NCBI RefSeq assembly: GCF_933775445.1
Contig: NC_065875.1
Coordinates: 4,229,001-4,293,000, forward strand
Direction of reading: 5' to 3'
DNA length: 64,000 nt
DNA from: Argentina anserina
Lineage: Eukaryota; Streptophyta; Magnoliopsida; Rosales; Rosaceae
Part shown: piece by piece, positions 1-11,449 of the stretch
How the letters are laid out: each line of letters starts with the position of its first letter
How positions within the stretch are numbered: position 1 is the stretch's first letter
Notes under the pieces: model-generated
The model's database searches: none
Told to the model about the DNA's origin: nothing
The model's input: the letters and a program-made list of their open reading frames with translations, nothing else
Position numbers and translations under genes: made by a program

Positions 1-955
1 TCCCCCTGAAGTCTACGAAACAACTCCCCATGATTAGTGCCATAATAATGAAGTACAAAGAACAACGTATACAACATTCATTACACGCTTCTCAAACGTA
101 GTCTTGAGCTAATGATTAATCATTAATCTAGCCAGACATCCTTAGATCATACATGCTATACTTAGCCAAACTTAGATCTTAGGAAACAAGATTGCATAAC
201 AACTCAAAACAAGAGTTTGCAATGAAAATCAGATTCTCGGATAGAACGACCTGCACTCACTTAAACGGCCATAACTTCTTCGTCAAAATAGGTATCAGTG
301 AACCGTAAAATGTTATGGAAAGTAAACACCCGTGGCTTTCCAGTGACATAAGGTTCACAACCTAATCCGATCGGAGCAGTTCACAGTGCTCTGTCGAAGT
401 TAACTAACTTGAAAATTTCCGGACAGAACTGTCTTATTTTGCTAAAACGGCTGTAACTCACTCAATATGATAGCTATGAACAAATGGTTGGTGTCCCTGG
501 AAAGTAGACACATAGACCTTTCCAACGGTACTAATTTCACCATATTTCATCAAGCGAGCTGTCTTGTAGGTCTCGTTGAAGTTGACCTACGAAACTGGAA
601 AGATTTTGATTTGTCACATTCAATGTGTCTTTCGGAAAAAATGGGGGAATAGATCATTGAAGGACTGATTTTGGTCTGAGACGGAACCGTACGCATCCTC
701 TACTCTACCAGTGTCAACTGCTACACCAAGGCGTACGTTGATGTTGCTGGAGCTGCTGGCGGGCGGCGTTGGTGTGGATAGGATTTGTGTTGGTTCACTA
801 AGTGTAGAACTAAACCCATGTTAAAGGAGCAATGCAAGTCCAATGACGATGCATAGGCGCAAAGTTAATCACGTCATAATGAAAGCAATAGTGTCCCAAC
901 AATACTTACATATATGAATGTATATCTCATTGAATCTCTTCATCATCTATACTTA
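1..955. other. Unassigned intergenic sequence
   Basis: No coding region, RNA gene or clear repeat boundary is visible. Open frames are short and have no recognisable motif. The lower part borders the copia relic that starts near 955, so part of it may be decayed copia sequence on the minus strand; this is inference from position only. Confidence 0.4.
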
Positions 956-1246
956 GACGGAATAGAGAATCAAGAATTAGCTTTCATATGAACACATATG
1001 GGTATGAGTTCTTGCAATCGATTGTACTACGTTCTCTCAAACGTTGCAATCTGATTACATAAGCTCTCCGTGGTCTGGAGGCATTTAAAGTCTCTCGGGC
1101 ACTCTCATATTTGCGTCAAGATCCCTTTACAGATATTCTATGACCACTATCATATGCTGCAAATCCGTTTTCATGGACACTACTACTGATCAAGTAGCGG
1201 AAAGCAATTATATCCATAAGGAGAGAATATAACTCATTGTAGTCAA
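955..1246 (-). mobile_element. Ty1/copia reverse transcriptase relic
   Basis: Read on the minus strand, 1,246 to about 1,184 encodes a stretch containing MDIIAFRYLIS. This fits the copia RT segment that begins with DY..E.YSP.MD and F.YLIS. Further on (about 1,080 to 970) come RAYVIRLQRL and YPYVFI. These match the later RT blocks around YxIxLQRSLYGLKQ and the CPCVFI region in order and spacing. Stops and frame changes lie between them, so this is a dead fragment, not a gene. No LTRs or integrase were found around it. The family is copia with fair certainty; the lineage is not resolved. Confidence 0.55.
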
Positions 1247-1870
1247 TACTAGGATAATGAGACAATCTTTGCGCCATAAGTCTTGCATATATCGCATGAC
1301 TTCATCTTTCTCATTACACTTACGAACAATGACCAACAAAACAAGTCTAGTTCAACCTGTATTGATTCTTTCCACTTCGGTCAAGTTGCTCATCGTTGAT
1401 GCTTTACAACGAAATAAGAGCATAAGCGAATACATCATCAATCATGGGAAATCAATCCATTAAATACACACGCGCGCTGTATACGATCAATTCGTGAGAT
1501 TTCTATTCTTCTCTAACATCAACAAAATGAGTCTGTAGCATCCCACATAAACTTAGTTGATACACATGTTTAGAGAATATCTCTTGATGATGGGCGAAAT
1601 ACTTGTGCCTACGCACCTCGCTTCTTTCTGGTTTTGATTCCAGAGAATAATGGTCTCACCCTCGTCTAGGTAGGAGCCAAGACCGAAGCTATGACCCTTA
1701 CTAGTTCATCTTTGCGTTTGCCGCCCTTGTTTTGTGGTGCAATACCACGAGTGTCGAAAACACCACAGCGTACGATGGTGCCATCGCCGGCTTCCTTCCC
1801 ACTGTCAGGGATGGTACCAACGGTGCTAGGACCAGGTCATATGAAATTCTCTCATATTTTGAGAGTTCTA
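1247..1870. other. Unassigned sequence next to copia relic
   Basis: No protein motif can be supported. It lies on the N-terminal side of the minus-strand copia RT relic and could be decayed upstream copia sequence, but no integrase signature was found. Confidence 0.35.
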
Positions 1871-1960
1871 ACCGTGTGGAGCACGGATAGGCACAGCCTC
1901 ACCGTGTGGAGCACGGATAGGCACGGCCTCACTGTGTGGAGCACGGATGAGGTGGTCCTC
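1871..1960. repeat. 30-bp tandem repeat, three copies
   Basis: Three head-to-tail 30-bp units start at 1,871, 1,901 and 1,931. Each begins AC(C/T)GTGTGGAGCACGGAT. The first two are almost identical; the third diverges after its first 20 bases. The unit is a multiple of three and stays open in one plus frame, but the surrounding ORF (1,691-1,987) has no recognisable product, so I do not call it coding. Confidence 0.85.
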
Positions 1961-4555
1961 CAATCGCTTCGTGAACATGAAAAATAGATGATCATGTGAA
2001 TTTCAAAGAACTCGAATCATCATATTTCATTCAAAATGACCAAAAAATGATCATGTCAAAACCGAGGAGACAGCAAAACCGAACCCATGATTCAAAGAAT
2101 CTTGAGTTACATAAAGCTACTGCTGTAGGCAAGCAAATCTATGTCTGCAGGCTAACAAAGCTACTGTCTAAGCTTGAAAAAGCTACTGTCAATGAAATCT
2201 GACAGATTTATTCCTCTCCATTCTTAACACAAATATCAAGATGAAAATCCATCATTGGCATGTATGGCCTTTAACACTTAGCAAGGCACGAAGATATAGA
2301 ACACAATCACTGCACGATATCCGTAAAACAACTACCTGCGCCGTAGGACAGTGTGGGTGGTTACGCAATTAGCAAGACACTCGATTTCACGGCGGGACAT
2401 GCTCAAAATAAAATTAAGAGAGTCAGCAACGCGATGAACTTCTCTAGACAATACGCCGTAGGATATTGTAAGAGGGGGGATCGAAACAAATGTGGAATCC
2501 CATCGAGTGTATCACATGGCAATAGAACTACATTCTTCAACTTAAGAGTTGAAAAAACATGGTATTATACCAAACAATTCAGGTGGAAAACCATCCATTT
2601 GGTGTGGGTGGTCACCAATAATAATAAAATCGTTTGAGCTATGAAACGACTTGGAGAAAACCGGAAAATTAACCGGAAAACCATGTCAAAATAACTCAAA
2701 ACCGGGTGAGATTTGGACTAGGAAAACGTGGCAGAAATGACTGCTTAAATATGTCGGAAAAATGACGAGAAACGAAGAAAAAATCGTCTGAAAAACTCGC
2801 CGGAAGCAGGCGGCACCGATTGCTGGAAATCCGGCCGGCGGCGGCCGATATGGAGGCCGTAACTTCAGGTCCAACATGGAACGCCTTTAGGAACCGGATG
2901 GCGGTGCCGGAAACGCCGACAAATGGCCGGAAGGTGGTGAATACGCCGGAAAACATTCCGGAAATGCCGGAACAGTAACTGGGAAAAACGACGTCAATTT
3001 TGACGTTCCCATGTAGTGTTATTGGGGTCCCATGTAACCCAAAAGCGGCCAATTTAAAAACAACGTGAGTTGCAAACGTTGACCATGCATGCTAAGTCAA
3101 GACAAATAAAATTTTCACGAGTCCATCTTGTAAACAAGAAATACGAGAAATTTTATTAAATATGCCAATATTTAATACAACACAACCAAACTTCCAATTC
3201 CAATAGATGACTTAAACTAAAGTCGAGCAAGAAACATGGCAATGCCAACGTCATACTTGAAAAATAGTAAGCAGAAAACATAGTCAAATAGATTAACTAA
3301 TCAAAAGTCTGTAGCAACAAAATCTTGCATATCCGATCGGGCGGAGCCTTAGCCTGAGGCTCAAAAATGTTTGCTTACTTGAGAATGGAAGAATGTTACT
3401 TTTCCATCTCCAAAATTCCCTCAAGAAATAGATACAGGTGCCAAAAATGGCATGCGTTTCTTGGATGTGAAGTCTGCATCAAGGTCATCTTTGATACTAC
3501 AACGTCATAGACGTTCATTAAGTGTGTCCCATAGAATTCGTTATTTTTTGGGATCTTTTATCAGCAAATAGTATTGCTTCAGAGTAATGAATTTCAACTC
3601 AAATAAATGAGTACGTAAACCTTGGGATTATCGTTTATAGACATGAGTTTAAGAAAACTCAAACATTCAAATAACGGTCGTGATGGCGCCGCATCCATAA
3701 GAAACGAGGATTGTATAAGTTTCGAATAATCAAAACTATTCAAGTATGTAACCGAAATTAGAAGGGTTGTGATGTATATGGTCACAAAATAATCGATGCA
3801 TATCGGCGATACTCATGATCACACCCAAAACAGCGGTGCACTCAAGCGAGCACACGAAATCGATATCTTCGCTTTTAAATAATAACGTGACTCCCCCAGG
3901 ACCGTCACACGAAAAACGTCGACCAAGAGGGGAATCATATCCCTCTTTGGTCTCATCGGCGTAATAAGAAGGCCGGAAAATAAGACATGAAAAGGATAAT
4001 AGCGCCCGATAATTTATATATATATATGTTCAAAAGCAGCAACTTTAAGAAAAACATACTTGTTGGTCTGCTAAATAGACCGCATCTAATTAAATTGCTC
4101 TGCAAATTGATTGTCATGCATGAAGTTGCTTGATTATTTACTTTTCGATCTTCGTCTGATGACATAAAAATCTTGGGAGAATACGATCGAAATCGTATGT
4201 AGATGACAAAAGTATCGTCCATCTCGGCATGAATGTCATCACCATAGTACGACGAGCAATGATTTTACCTATACGAGCACGTGAAATATCGTTAGAAATA
4301 AAAATGTGCCAATGAACATTTAAATAATGAAATAGGCAAAAGGAAAAGAAAATATAGTATGAAACCCAGAAGGCTATTGTGCTCGGCATGCCATAGGCCC
4401 AAAAGGGTAGAGAAGACGGGAGTAGCTTCTCTTGAGCGAAGAGTTTGCTTGTATAGTTCCTGTTTCTTGCATAGATATGCGGGAGGAGCAATTTTAAATC
4501 CTTTAATGCGGGGTCTTGAGGAAAAAAAAAGATGTTTTTGCGGAACGAATGCGGA
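1961..4555. other. Unassigned intergenic sequence, probably old repeat
   Basis: No gene supported. 2,640-3,050 is rich in CCGGAAA-type words and GC-rich on the minus strand, resembling noncoding LTR or leader sequence. 3,100-4,250 is AT-rich with a short (TA)n run near 4,017. Open frames on both strands lack motifs. The style suggests old LTR sequence, but no TG/CA ends, target duplication or primer site could be placed. Confidence 0.35.
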
Positions 4556-4735
4556 AGAGACCCTGCGGGGCTGCGGGGGCAGCAGAGGGGGTTGGAGGGG
4601 CTGCAGGGCAGCAGGGGGGTCGCAGGGGGTGCAGGGCAGGATCTGCGTGCGGAGCTGCGGGGCTGGCTGCGTGCAGGGGCTGCAGGGGTGCGTGCAGGGC
4701 TGTTGCAGGGGCAGCGTGCGGGTCACCAAACCTTA
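4556..4735. repeat. GC-rich GCAGGG low-complexity patch
   Basis: About 180 bp of repeated words such as GGGGCTGCAGGG and GTGCAGGGC within AT-rich surroundings. All six frames stay open here only because the composition lacks stop codons. The overlapping ORFs of 78 to 145 residues are Gly/Ala/Arg or Pro/Ala/Leu runs and are not genes. Confidence 0.75.
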
Positions 4736-5201
4736 AAATCAGCATTACCTAGTCCCCAAAATGTTCCACAACCAATCTCAAACGCCCACAAATTAATACA
4801 ATCCCAAAATCCTTAAAACCTAAATCAAATCACCGCAAACAAAAGAAAAGAAATCAAGAAAGCACCATTTTCTCGATAGAGTTGGAATCGGGAAACACGT
4901 GATCCTCTTTCTTCCAGTGGAGCCGGATAATTTCTCTCAGCTCGAGCAAAATTTTCTTACGATTGATCTTCCTCAGCTCGCAAACGTGTCCTCCATCTAC
5001 CGCTAGGCTTCATCTAATATGTGCTCTTGTGTTCCCAACTTGTGCAATTTCTTCGGCCACTCGATGCGCGAGTTCGGACATGGATCCATTTGATACTGAA
5101 ATAGTACGCACCGAAGAGAAATAAAGAAAAATTGTAGTTCAGATTTCACGAAAGATGGTTTATACTAGAGCTGATACTTATACTGTCATTTCTCAAACAG
5201 G
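4736..5201. other. Unassigned sequence
   Basis: No ORF with a motif and no repeat boundary seen. It ends at the LINE scrap at 5,202. Confidence 0.4.
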
Positions 5202-5270
5202 TTGCCAAAAGCCCCTGGACCTGATGGTTTGCCCGCTTTTTTTTTACCAAACCTATTGGAACGATATTAA
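5202..5270 (+). mobile_element. LINE reverse transcriptase scrap
   Basis: The plus strand reads KAPGPDGLPA at about 5,208-5,237. This is the highly conserved block at the start of plant non-LTR (L1-type) reverse transcriptases. Frame is lost after a poly-T run. Only about 70 bp is recognisable and nothing else of the element is seen here. Confidence 0.6.
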
Positions 5271-5337
5271 GCATCTTATTATTAAAAAAAAAAACTTCTT
5301 ATTCCAATGATTACTGCTTTAATTTCTTTACTTCCAA

Positions 5338-5683
5338 TGTAAATCCCCGAATTTTCGGGTTTAATTCGTATAATTCTTGTAAATTATTAAGTCTGGTAAT
5401 TTGAGTAAAATCGCATTTTTACGCCTCATTGTTGATACCTTGCAAAACGAAACTGATTTCGGAAATCTAAGTTCAAAAACGTTACGTTTTCTGTGGCTCA
5501 AGAGTCGACTTGTAGTCCGTCACTCATCTCTAAAAACTTCATTCATAAAAGTAGTAGAGTTCGTCAATATAAGTTGTAGACGCGCAACACACTTTAATAG
5601 GATGTATTATGTGAAGGTTGTTAGCAACGGAAATTTAGTTTTCGATTTTGGGATGAGTATAAAAAGAAAGAGAGGAGATTAAA
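5338..5683 (+). repeat. 5' piece of a Tekay-type LTR
   Basis: It starts TGTAAATCCCCGAATTTTCG and runs 346 bp, parallel to the first 340 bp of the LTR that follows at 5,684. Shared landmarks in order are the TTTTCGGGTTT start, the ACGTTACGTTTT block, the TTCATTCA block and a TATA box at 5,658-5,665. It stops just after the TATA box, where the next LTR begins. The remainder of this LTR is not found on the far side of the second LTR. Confidence 0.75.
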
Positions 5684-8544
5684 TGTAATACCCCGAATTT
5701 TCGGGTTTGCTTCGTATAAATTATTGTAGATTATTAAACTTAGAATTTGAATAAAAATCGCATTTTTCGTTTTCTCATCGATGTAAAACGAAACGGAACC
5801 GAACTCGAAAATTTAAATTGAAAAACGTTACGTTTTATGTGACTTGAGAGTTGACTTTTATTCCGTCACTCGTCTCTGAAAACTTCATTCACAGAAGTTA
5901 TAGAACTCGTCGATACAAGTTCGTGGACATGTCACGCATCTTAATCGGACGTTGTATGTGAAAGTTATTATCGACGGAAGTTGGTTTCCGATTTTGGAAG
6001 GCTATAAAAGGAAATTTTGGGAAAACCTAATTTTCTTAAAACGGAAACCCCTCCCCCACGCCGCTTTCTCTCTCCCCTCCCCGACCCTCATTTATCTTTG
6101 ATCCTTCTCCGCCGGCGATCTCCATTCTCAGGCCACCGTGCACGACACCGTAGTGGCGTTGGAATCGCACGGCCCAGGCGCTCCGATCCAGTGCAGCGGC
6201 GAACCACCCCGCGCCGTGATGCGGCGCCACCGAGAGAGGACAGATGCTGCATCGACGAACGCTGGAGCTCGAGATCACGACTGCGGGTCCTCTCTCCTCC
6301 TCCTCGACACGATTCCACCGGCGGTGAGGCTCAAATCGAGCTGCAGCTACTCCGATCTTCAATTCCCAATCCGGGATCTTGTGGCGGCGATTCCAGCGGT
6401 CTCCGACCGGCGTGGGGTGATTTGAAGGTATGGTTGTGATCTCCTCCTCATGTTGTTCATCTTTGATGTTGAATGTTTGTTGATTTAGTGAGGTTTAAAT
6501 GAAGGTGGTGGTGGAGCGCGTGTCGCCGTCTGTGGCGGCACGTGGGAGTACCAGAGGGTGGCAGAGGACATGTTAACGACCATAGACGGTGTAGGAAGTG
6601 AAATGTTGGAGCTTTGAAGGCTGCGTGTGAGGTTACGCGTGGCTGCCGGAGGGTGGCGTGAGCAGTAAAAGTCGTAAACAGTAAGTTCATGAACAGTAAC
6701 TTTACGAACAGTGATTTTATGAACGTTCTAAGCATGAACAGTGTTTTAACGGTGATGAGTCGTCGCCTGTAAATTTAACGTGTCATTTCTAAGAAATTTA
6801 TCATGCTATTAGGTGACTGACGAAACGAGTGAGGAAATCGCTCTCGGTGTTGTGGAAATTTCACTCATGCAATAACGTGAGTAAATCTCACTATGATGAG
6901 TCTACCCTTGGCGGTGACTCATATTTATGATTTCTTAAAAAGACTGAACTGTGACATCTATATAATATAGTGGGTTGTGTATGTGTACTAAAATGGTAAA
7001 TACGATACATATATATGGGTCGCTATATTATATAATGTTACAGTGTTTATTTAAACTATAAGGTTGTCTCTTACCCAATATCATTTAAAAACATGGGCAA
7101 TGGTCTAAATATCGTTTTCGGCATCGTATCGGTCGAGAGGTAAAACGATATATAGGGGGATATATCAGTTTTATCAGGGATATATCGGATTTCCTTATTT
7201 TCAATAAAATTTCTAAAATTATACTTCAATATGTACCAAATAAATTAAAAAAATGGTACTAAGTAAACTAAAGAAAATAAATACTTGATTTAATGACAAT
7301 TAAAGTACACGGACGACATCTAATAATAAAAATAGGTATTTAAGAATGATTATTTAGACTTTAAATTCATCATATATATTTAAAATTTATATAAATTAGA
7401 AATATATATGAAAAAATGAAAAAAAAAATAAGTTTTTCAAAAAAAAAAGAGGAAATAAATATTAAAAAATTAAACAAAAATTGAAAAAATAATAATAAAA
7501 TCAAAGTTTGACCGATATTTGACCATTGACCGATAAATTTTGACCGATATGCTCTTATCGTATCGGATTCGAAATATCGGCGATATATCGGCGATATCGC
7601 CGATATTTCGAACAGAGAACATGGGTACTCATGAGACCCAGTTACCCATCTTTTACCCCTCATGCAGTACACCAGCAGACACTGGGCAACCCATATGTTA
7701 CCCAATATCACTCAAAACATGAGTACTCATGAGACCCAGACAACCCATTTGTTACCCCTCATGCAGTACACCGGCAGACAGACTAGAGTTCTAACTGATC
7801 GTAATCGACACCCGGCCAAGGCTTGGTTCCGATTACTGTTAACAACGTCCGAAGACCAGAAAACATTTTTAACAAAACTCTATGTTAAAACCACGTACAA
7901 TATAACAATCTACACATGTTATTGTACTACAACCAAGCGACTCTTACACAACAATATATATATATATATATAGTGACTCCAATAATCCATTATATTGGAA
8001 GGTACGTTATCTCCCTTCCGGTCTCATCCACCACAATTAATCAAGAACCAATGTCTCATGAGTGCACATATTTTTAAATAATATTGGGCAACCAGATGGG
8101 TTGTCTAGTGTCTCATGAGTATACTTGTCTTTAAATGTTATATGTTATATTTCCTTTGTATATGAGGTATATTATAATGTTGGTTTACTTATACGGGCTG
8201 CAAAACTTACCAGGTTTGTGTTTATAATCCCGGTGCACCAAATCGATGGTGTATGTGATAGTCATGCAAGTGGGGATTAGCAGGCTTGGAGAGCTTACTC
8301 AGATGATTACTGAGGGTTTCATTTTTCTATTTGTGGTGAGGATTAGGTGAATATTACATTTTCAATTGTTTTAATACTTGAGTATATAAACTGGTAATGT
8401 ATTATTCAAGTCACTATGTCGTACTGAGAACTCAGTTTCGATACACTGTTGTTGTAAGATAATTTCATTATATTTGAGATTGTTTTAGAGTTATCATGGC
8501 TTCTAATTCGAATTTTTATCATTCGAAATTTCGGGATTGTGACA
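5684..8544 (+). mobile_element. Solo LTR of a Tekay-related retrotransposon, rearranged
   Basis: Begins TGTAATACCCCGAATTTTCG and ends CGGGATTGTGACA. It shares its order of blocks with the LTRs at 53,000 and 60,616: TATA box (6,003-6,009), pyrimidine and GC-rich leader near 6,040-6,420, GTGAGTAAATCTCACT block (6,890), and the TTTGTGTTTATAATCCCGGTG block (8,217). No internal gag-pol region follows, so it is a solo LTR or LTR remnant. A 5-bp target duplication is not visible (TTAAA on the left, TCTAA on the right). About 7,060-7,975 is inverted relative to the other copies, and a MITE sits inside that part. Confidence 0.75.
7098..7617. mobile_element. hAT-type MITE, 520 bp, ATATCG-rich
   Basis: It is flanked by a perfect 8-bp target duplication AACATGGG (7,090-7,097 and 7,618-7,625). 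The left end reads CAATGGTCTAAATATCG; the right end, reverse complemented, reads CTCTGTTCGAAATATCG, giving imperfect terminal inverted repeats. The ends are full of GATATATCGG-type words; the middle is AT-rich and noncoding. A second member lies at 27,809-28,257 in the opposite orientation. The 8-bp duplication points to the hAT superfamily. No transposase is encoded, so it is non-autonomous. Confidence 0.85.
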
Positions 8545-9440
8545 TCTAATAGCTCTTTATCTGATATTAACTCGACACACATTGTCTTTATTCCTGAATC
8601 ACTTTCGACCAATTAGTTTTTGTAACGACAGTTACCAAATTATTTCTCAGATTATTATTAATCATTTAAGACCACTTTTATCAAAGTGTATTTTTAAGAA
8701 TAAAGGAGCTTTTGTAACTGGTTAATCTATTTTTGATAATATTCTCATTGCACATGAAATGTTTACAACATATATTCGAATTGAACGTATGACACCAACG
8801 CTAACCATCCGAGTTACAAAAGTCACTATTGTTTGAATTTGAACAATTATTTACCAATTGTTCAAGTTCTTTCGAAAAATATAAGTTGGATATGCTAGAT
8901 CGACAAAAAAATGTTACAGCTTAGAAACAAACAATTGAAAAAAGCTGGACTATGACCATGATGCATTGAGGAATGAACACATAAATTTAATTGTTATTTA
9001 AATGTTGGCCAAAGATACATATATGATATTCTATTGATGTTGTTGCAAATAAATATGGTGGACTTTTTTTTTGTATAAGGACACGAGGGTACATGTAAGA
9101 CTTTCTTATGGCATATAATAATTAGCAAATTTCATTCTGAAAGTAAAATAGTTCTAGTAGTTGCATCGTCTAGAATTGCCTCTTTGTTGTTACCAAATGG
9201 AATGACTGCTCATTTAAGGTTTAATTTAACTTCATTACACAATGCCGACACAAAAAACAACAACTGTAAATGATTAAAAGTTGATCTAACAACAACCACG
9301 CATCAATGAAGAACAACAAACCAAACGACGTCTAACACAACATTTCCAAATGAGATACCACCAATGAAAAAGAATCCAAGTTGATCTCCTCTATTAAACA
9401 AACAAAAGCTAGATTGCTAGAAGGATGATCTAGCACATTT
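8545..9440. other. Unassigned AT-rich sequence
   Basis: No supported feature. Open frames are short and lack motifs. Confidence 0.4.
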
Positions 9441-9539
9441 CAACCTTGGTGACCTACAATGTGGGTGGTCTTGTATGCAAATCGAATTTTTTCTTTCTTT
9501 CTAAAATAGGGTTTTTAGATGAACTCTTGCAAAGTATTA

Positions 9540-10075
9540 ACTCAAAAAAAAGAAATTTAAGTGTCATGTTCCATTCTGCATGCAAACTCATGCAAAACTA
9601 TGAAAAAAAAGATTTAATTGTATGGGATGAAGCTCTGATGATCAACATATATATTGTTTTGAATGTCTGAATAAGACATTGAATGCTATGTTATTAGATG
9701 ATGATGATGATGATGATGATGAATCTAAGTTATTTGGTGGTATACCTATCTTACTTGGGTAACTTTCGACAGATACTACCAATAGTGAAAGGTAGAAACA
9801 AAGCTCAAGTAATTGATGCATCTTCAAGTAAATCTGACCTCTGGTGATTTTTTAAGATATTTTATTTAACTGATAATATGATATTATCTAAACAAGGAGT
9901 GATTATCATATCATCTTTTATTATGCGAAATGAGAAATTTTTTATAACCTGAATGCATTATCTAGACTCTAGAGTTACATTAAGAGAATGGATTAAAATC
10001 ATTGCTAATAATGATGGTATCCCAAAAAATATGGTAAAGAACATTGTTTACAAAGATGTGCTACATAATTTAAAC
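9540..10075 (+). pseudogene. Pif1/Helitron-type DNA helicase relic
   Basis: The plus strand carries, in order, the residues SACKLMQ and KKDLIVWDEA (9,570-9,640), LFGGIPILLG (about 9,730-9,762), NFRQILPIVKG (about 9,762-9,795) and LTDNM (about 9,868-9,885). These correspond to the Walker B (DEA) region, the GGDFRQILP motif and the LT.NMRL motif of the Pif1-like helicase in Helitron proteins. Walker A is not visible, and stops and frame shifts separate the blocks. A GAT microsatellite interrupts it at 9,698-9,721. It is either a Helitron remnant or a host Pif1-like fragment; no Helitron ends were found. Confidence 0.65.
9698..9721. repeat. (GAT)8 microsatellite
   Basis: Eight consecutive GAT units, coding for an acidic Asp run in the frame of the helicase relic. 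Confidence 0.9.
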
Positions 10076-10099
10076 TAGAGGACATGAACATCATGACTC

Positions 10100-10690
10100 A
10101 AGTCCATTGTCGTGATGGGCTTGTGTGTTCCCTCTCTTCCGTCTCTCTTGTCCAGTAATTTCTTAAGTAAGTGATTTGATCCTTGGAGGTTTGGTCTCTT
10201 CTTTATCCCCCTCTTATAAAACTCTTTGGTTAATTAGTTTTGCAATCTTTTGGTTTTTGTGGATGAAAATAAATGATGTGAAACATGCGGGAGAGGTCTT
10301 GGACTTTCCCAAGCTGAAACATAAACTTATATTGCATGTAAAGGAGTTTTCCAAGTTGGTTTTTGGTGAGTTTATTGGCTCGCAATTTATGTCTATCTTT
10401 GACCTTCTAGGTTTTTACAGTGTTACGGTCCTCAGCACTAAAAATTGTTCAAGTTTGTTGGTCTCCCCCTCCTCAAGTTGGGATTAAGGTGAACACGGAT
10501 AACTCTTTTCATAGTAATCAAATGACGGGTTACGGTGCCATTTTTCGTAACAGCAAGGCTTCTTTCATGGGGCTTTTTCGAGGAAGGTGGTGGTGCCTAG
10601 TGCCTTAGACGCTGAAGTCCTAGCTGTAATTGAGGCTCTTCCAACTGTAGTTTCGACAGGGTGGATGAATATTTGAGCAGGCAGGCTCTT
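10100..10690 (+). pseudogene. LINE C-terminal relic with RNase H-like domain
   Basis: Two overlapping frames carry FAIFWFLWMKIND (near 10,240), a typical W..W..RN-like linker before the RNase H domain of plant L1-type LINEs, then WSPPPQVGIKVNTD (10,460-10,500) and LDAEVLAVIEAL (about 10,608-10,643). The second block holds the first catalytic Asp and the third the Glu region of RVT_3-type RNase H. Frame shifts and stops make it non-functional. The rest of the LINE is missing here; a separate LINE 3' end lies 400 bp downstream. Confidence 0.65.
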
Positions 10691-11089
10691 AACAAGTGCA
10701 ATGAGTGCACCAGCACAGGCCGCAAATGGAGAGGGTCTTAATTTTTTTTTAAGGATTTTATATAAGAAATTAAAACTAATACTAGATTGTTAAAATAATT
10801 GTAATTTTTAGAGAAATTGGTCCTAGTAAAAGACACGTTTCAAGTTTGTGTCTTGTCTTTTTTCAGTTCTGATAAGTTTAATCTCTTTTCAGACACCTTA
10901 ATTTGTGGAATACAAATAAAAAAAAAGATAAATTTATATTAGTAAGGAAAGCCGGGTTACATTGTTGATTACATTATGATTTTTTTGTCTCAAATTAACT
11001 TTTAAGTAGAATAAGACATTTTTTTGAAAGTTTTCTAAGAGATGTTCTTTAAAATTTATTTTTCTACAATGTATACACAGTATTGAATA
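10691..11089. other. Unassigned AT-rich sequence between LINE pieces
   Basis: No coding motif. It may be an insertion that separated the RNase H relic from the LINE 3' end at 11,090-11,449, but no ends or target duplication were seen. Confidence 0.35.
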
Positions 11090-11449
11090 TTTGGCATCTC
11101 TTGTAAGGAATGATCGAAATTATCTAACAGGAATCATTGATCATATAAGGAAGACTTGGCAAATTTTGGAGCAGCAAATGATGGTTTTTACTGGTGGGAT
11201 ATAGTCCCTACTTTTGTTGCTTATTTTTATTGTCAAGGTGTTTGTGCGCGCCCTTCTTATCATTTTACCTAGTGTTTGGTTCTCCTCTGTTTTTTGTGCT
11301 AGTTGGATGTACTATAATTTTTTTGTTCCTCTTTAAAGCAGGGCTTTGATTTAGCCTCTCGTGCTATGTATTCTTTTTTCTTTCTATTAATAAATTTTCG
11401 GGTAGGAGCACTGACCTGGCCCTTACATTGCTTTCCCAAAAAAAAAAGA
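11090..11449 (+). mobile_element. LINE 3' end with poly(A)
   Basis: A T-rich 3' untranslated style region ends in CTTTCCC followed by ten A residues (11,440-11,449). The position downstream of a LINE RNase H relic and the A-tail support a LINE 3' terminus. No target duplication was found. Confidence 0.5.

Noticed and set aside
4292..4816. Overlapping ORFs up to 145 residues on both strands
   Set aside because: Open only through the GC-rich low-complexity patch; Pro/Ala or Gly/Ala runs without motifs.
6017..6439. 140-residue Arg/Pro-rich ORF
   Set aside because: It is the leader region of the solo LTR at 5,684-8,544, downstream of its TATA box; no motif.
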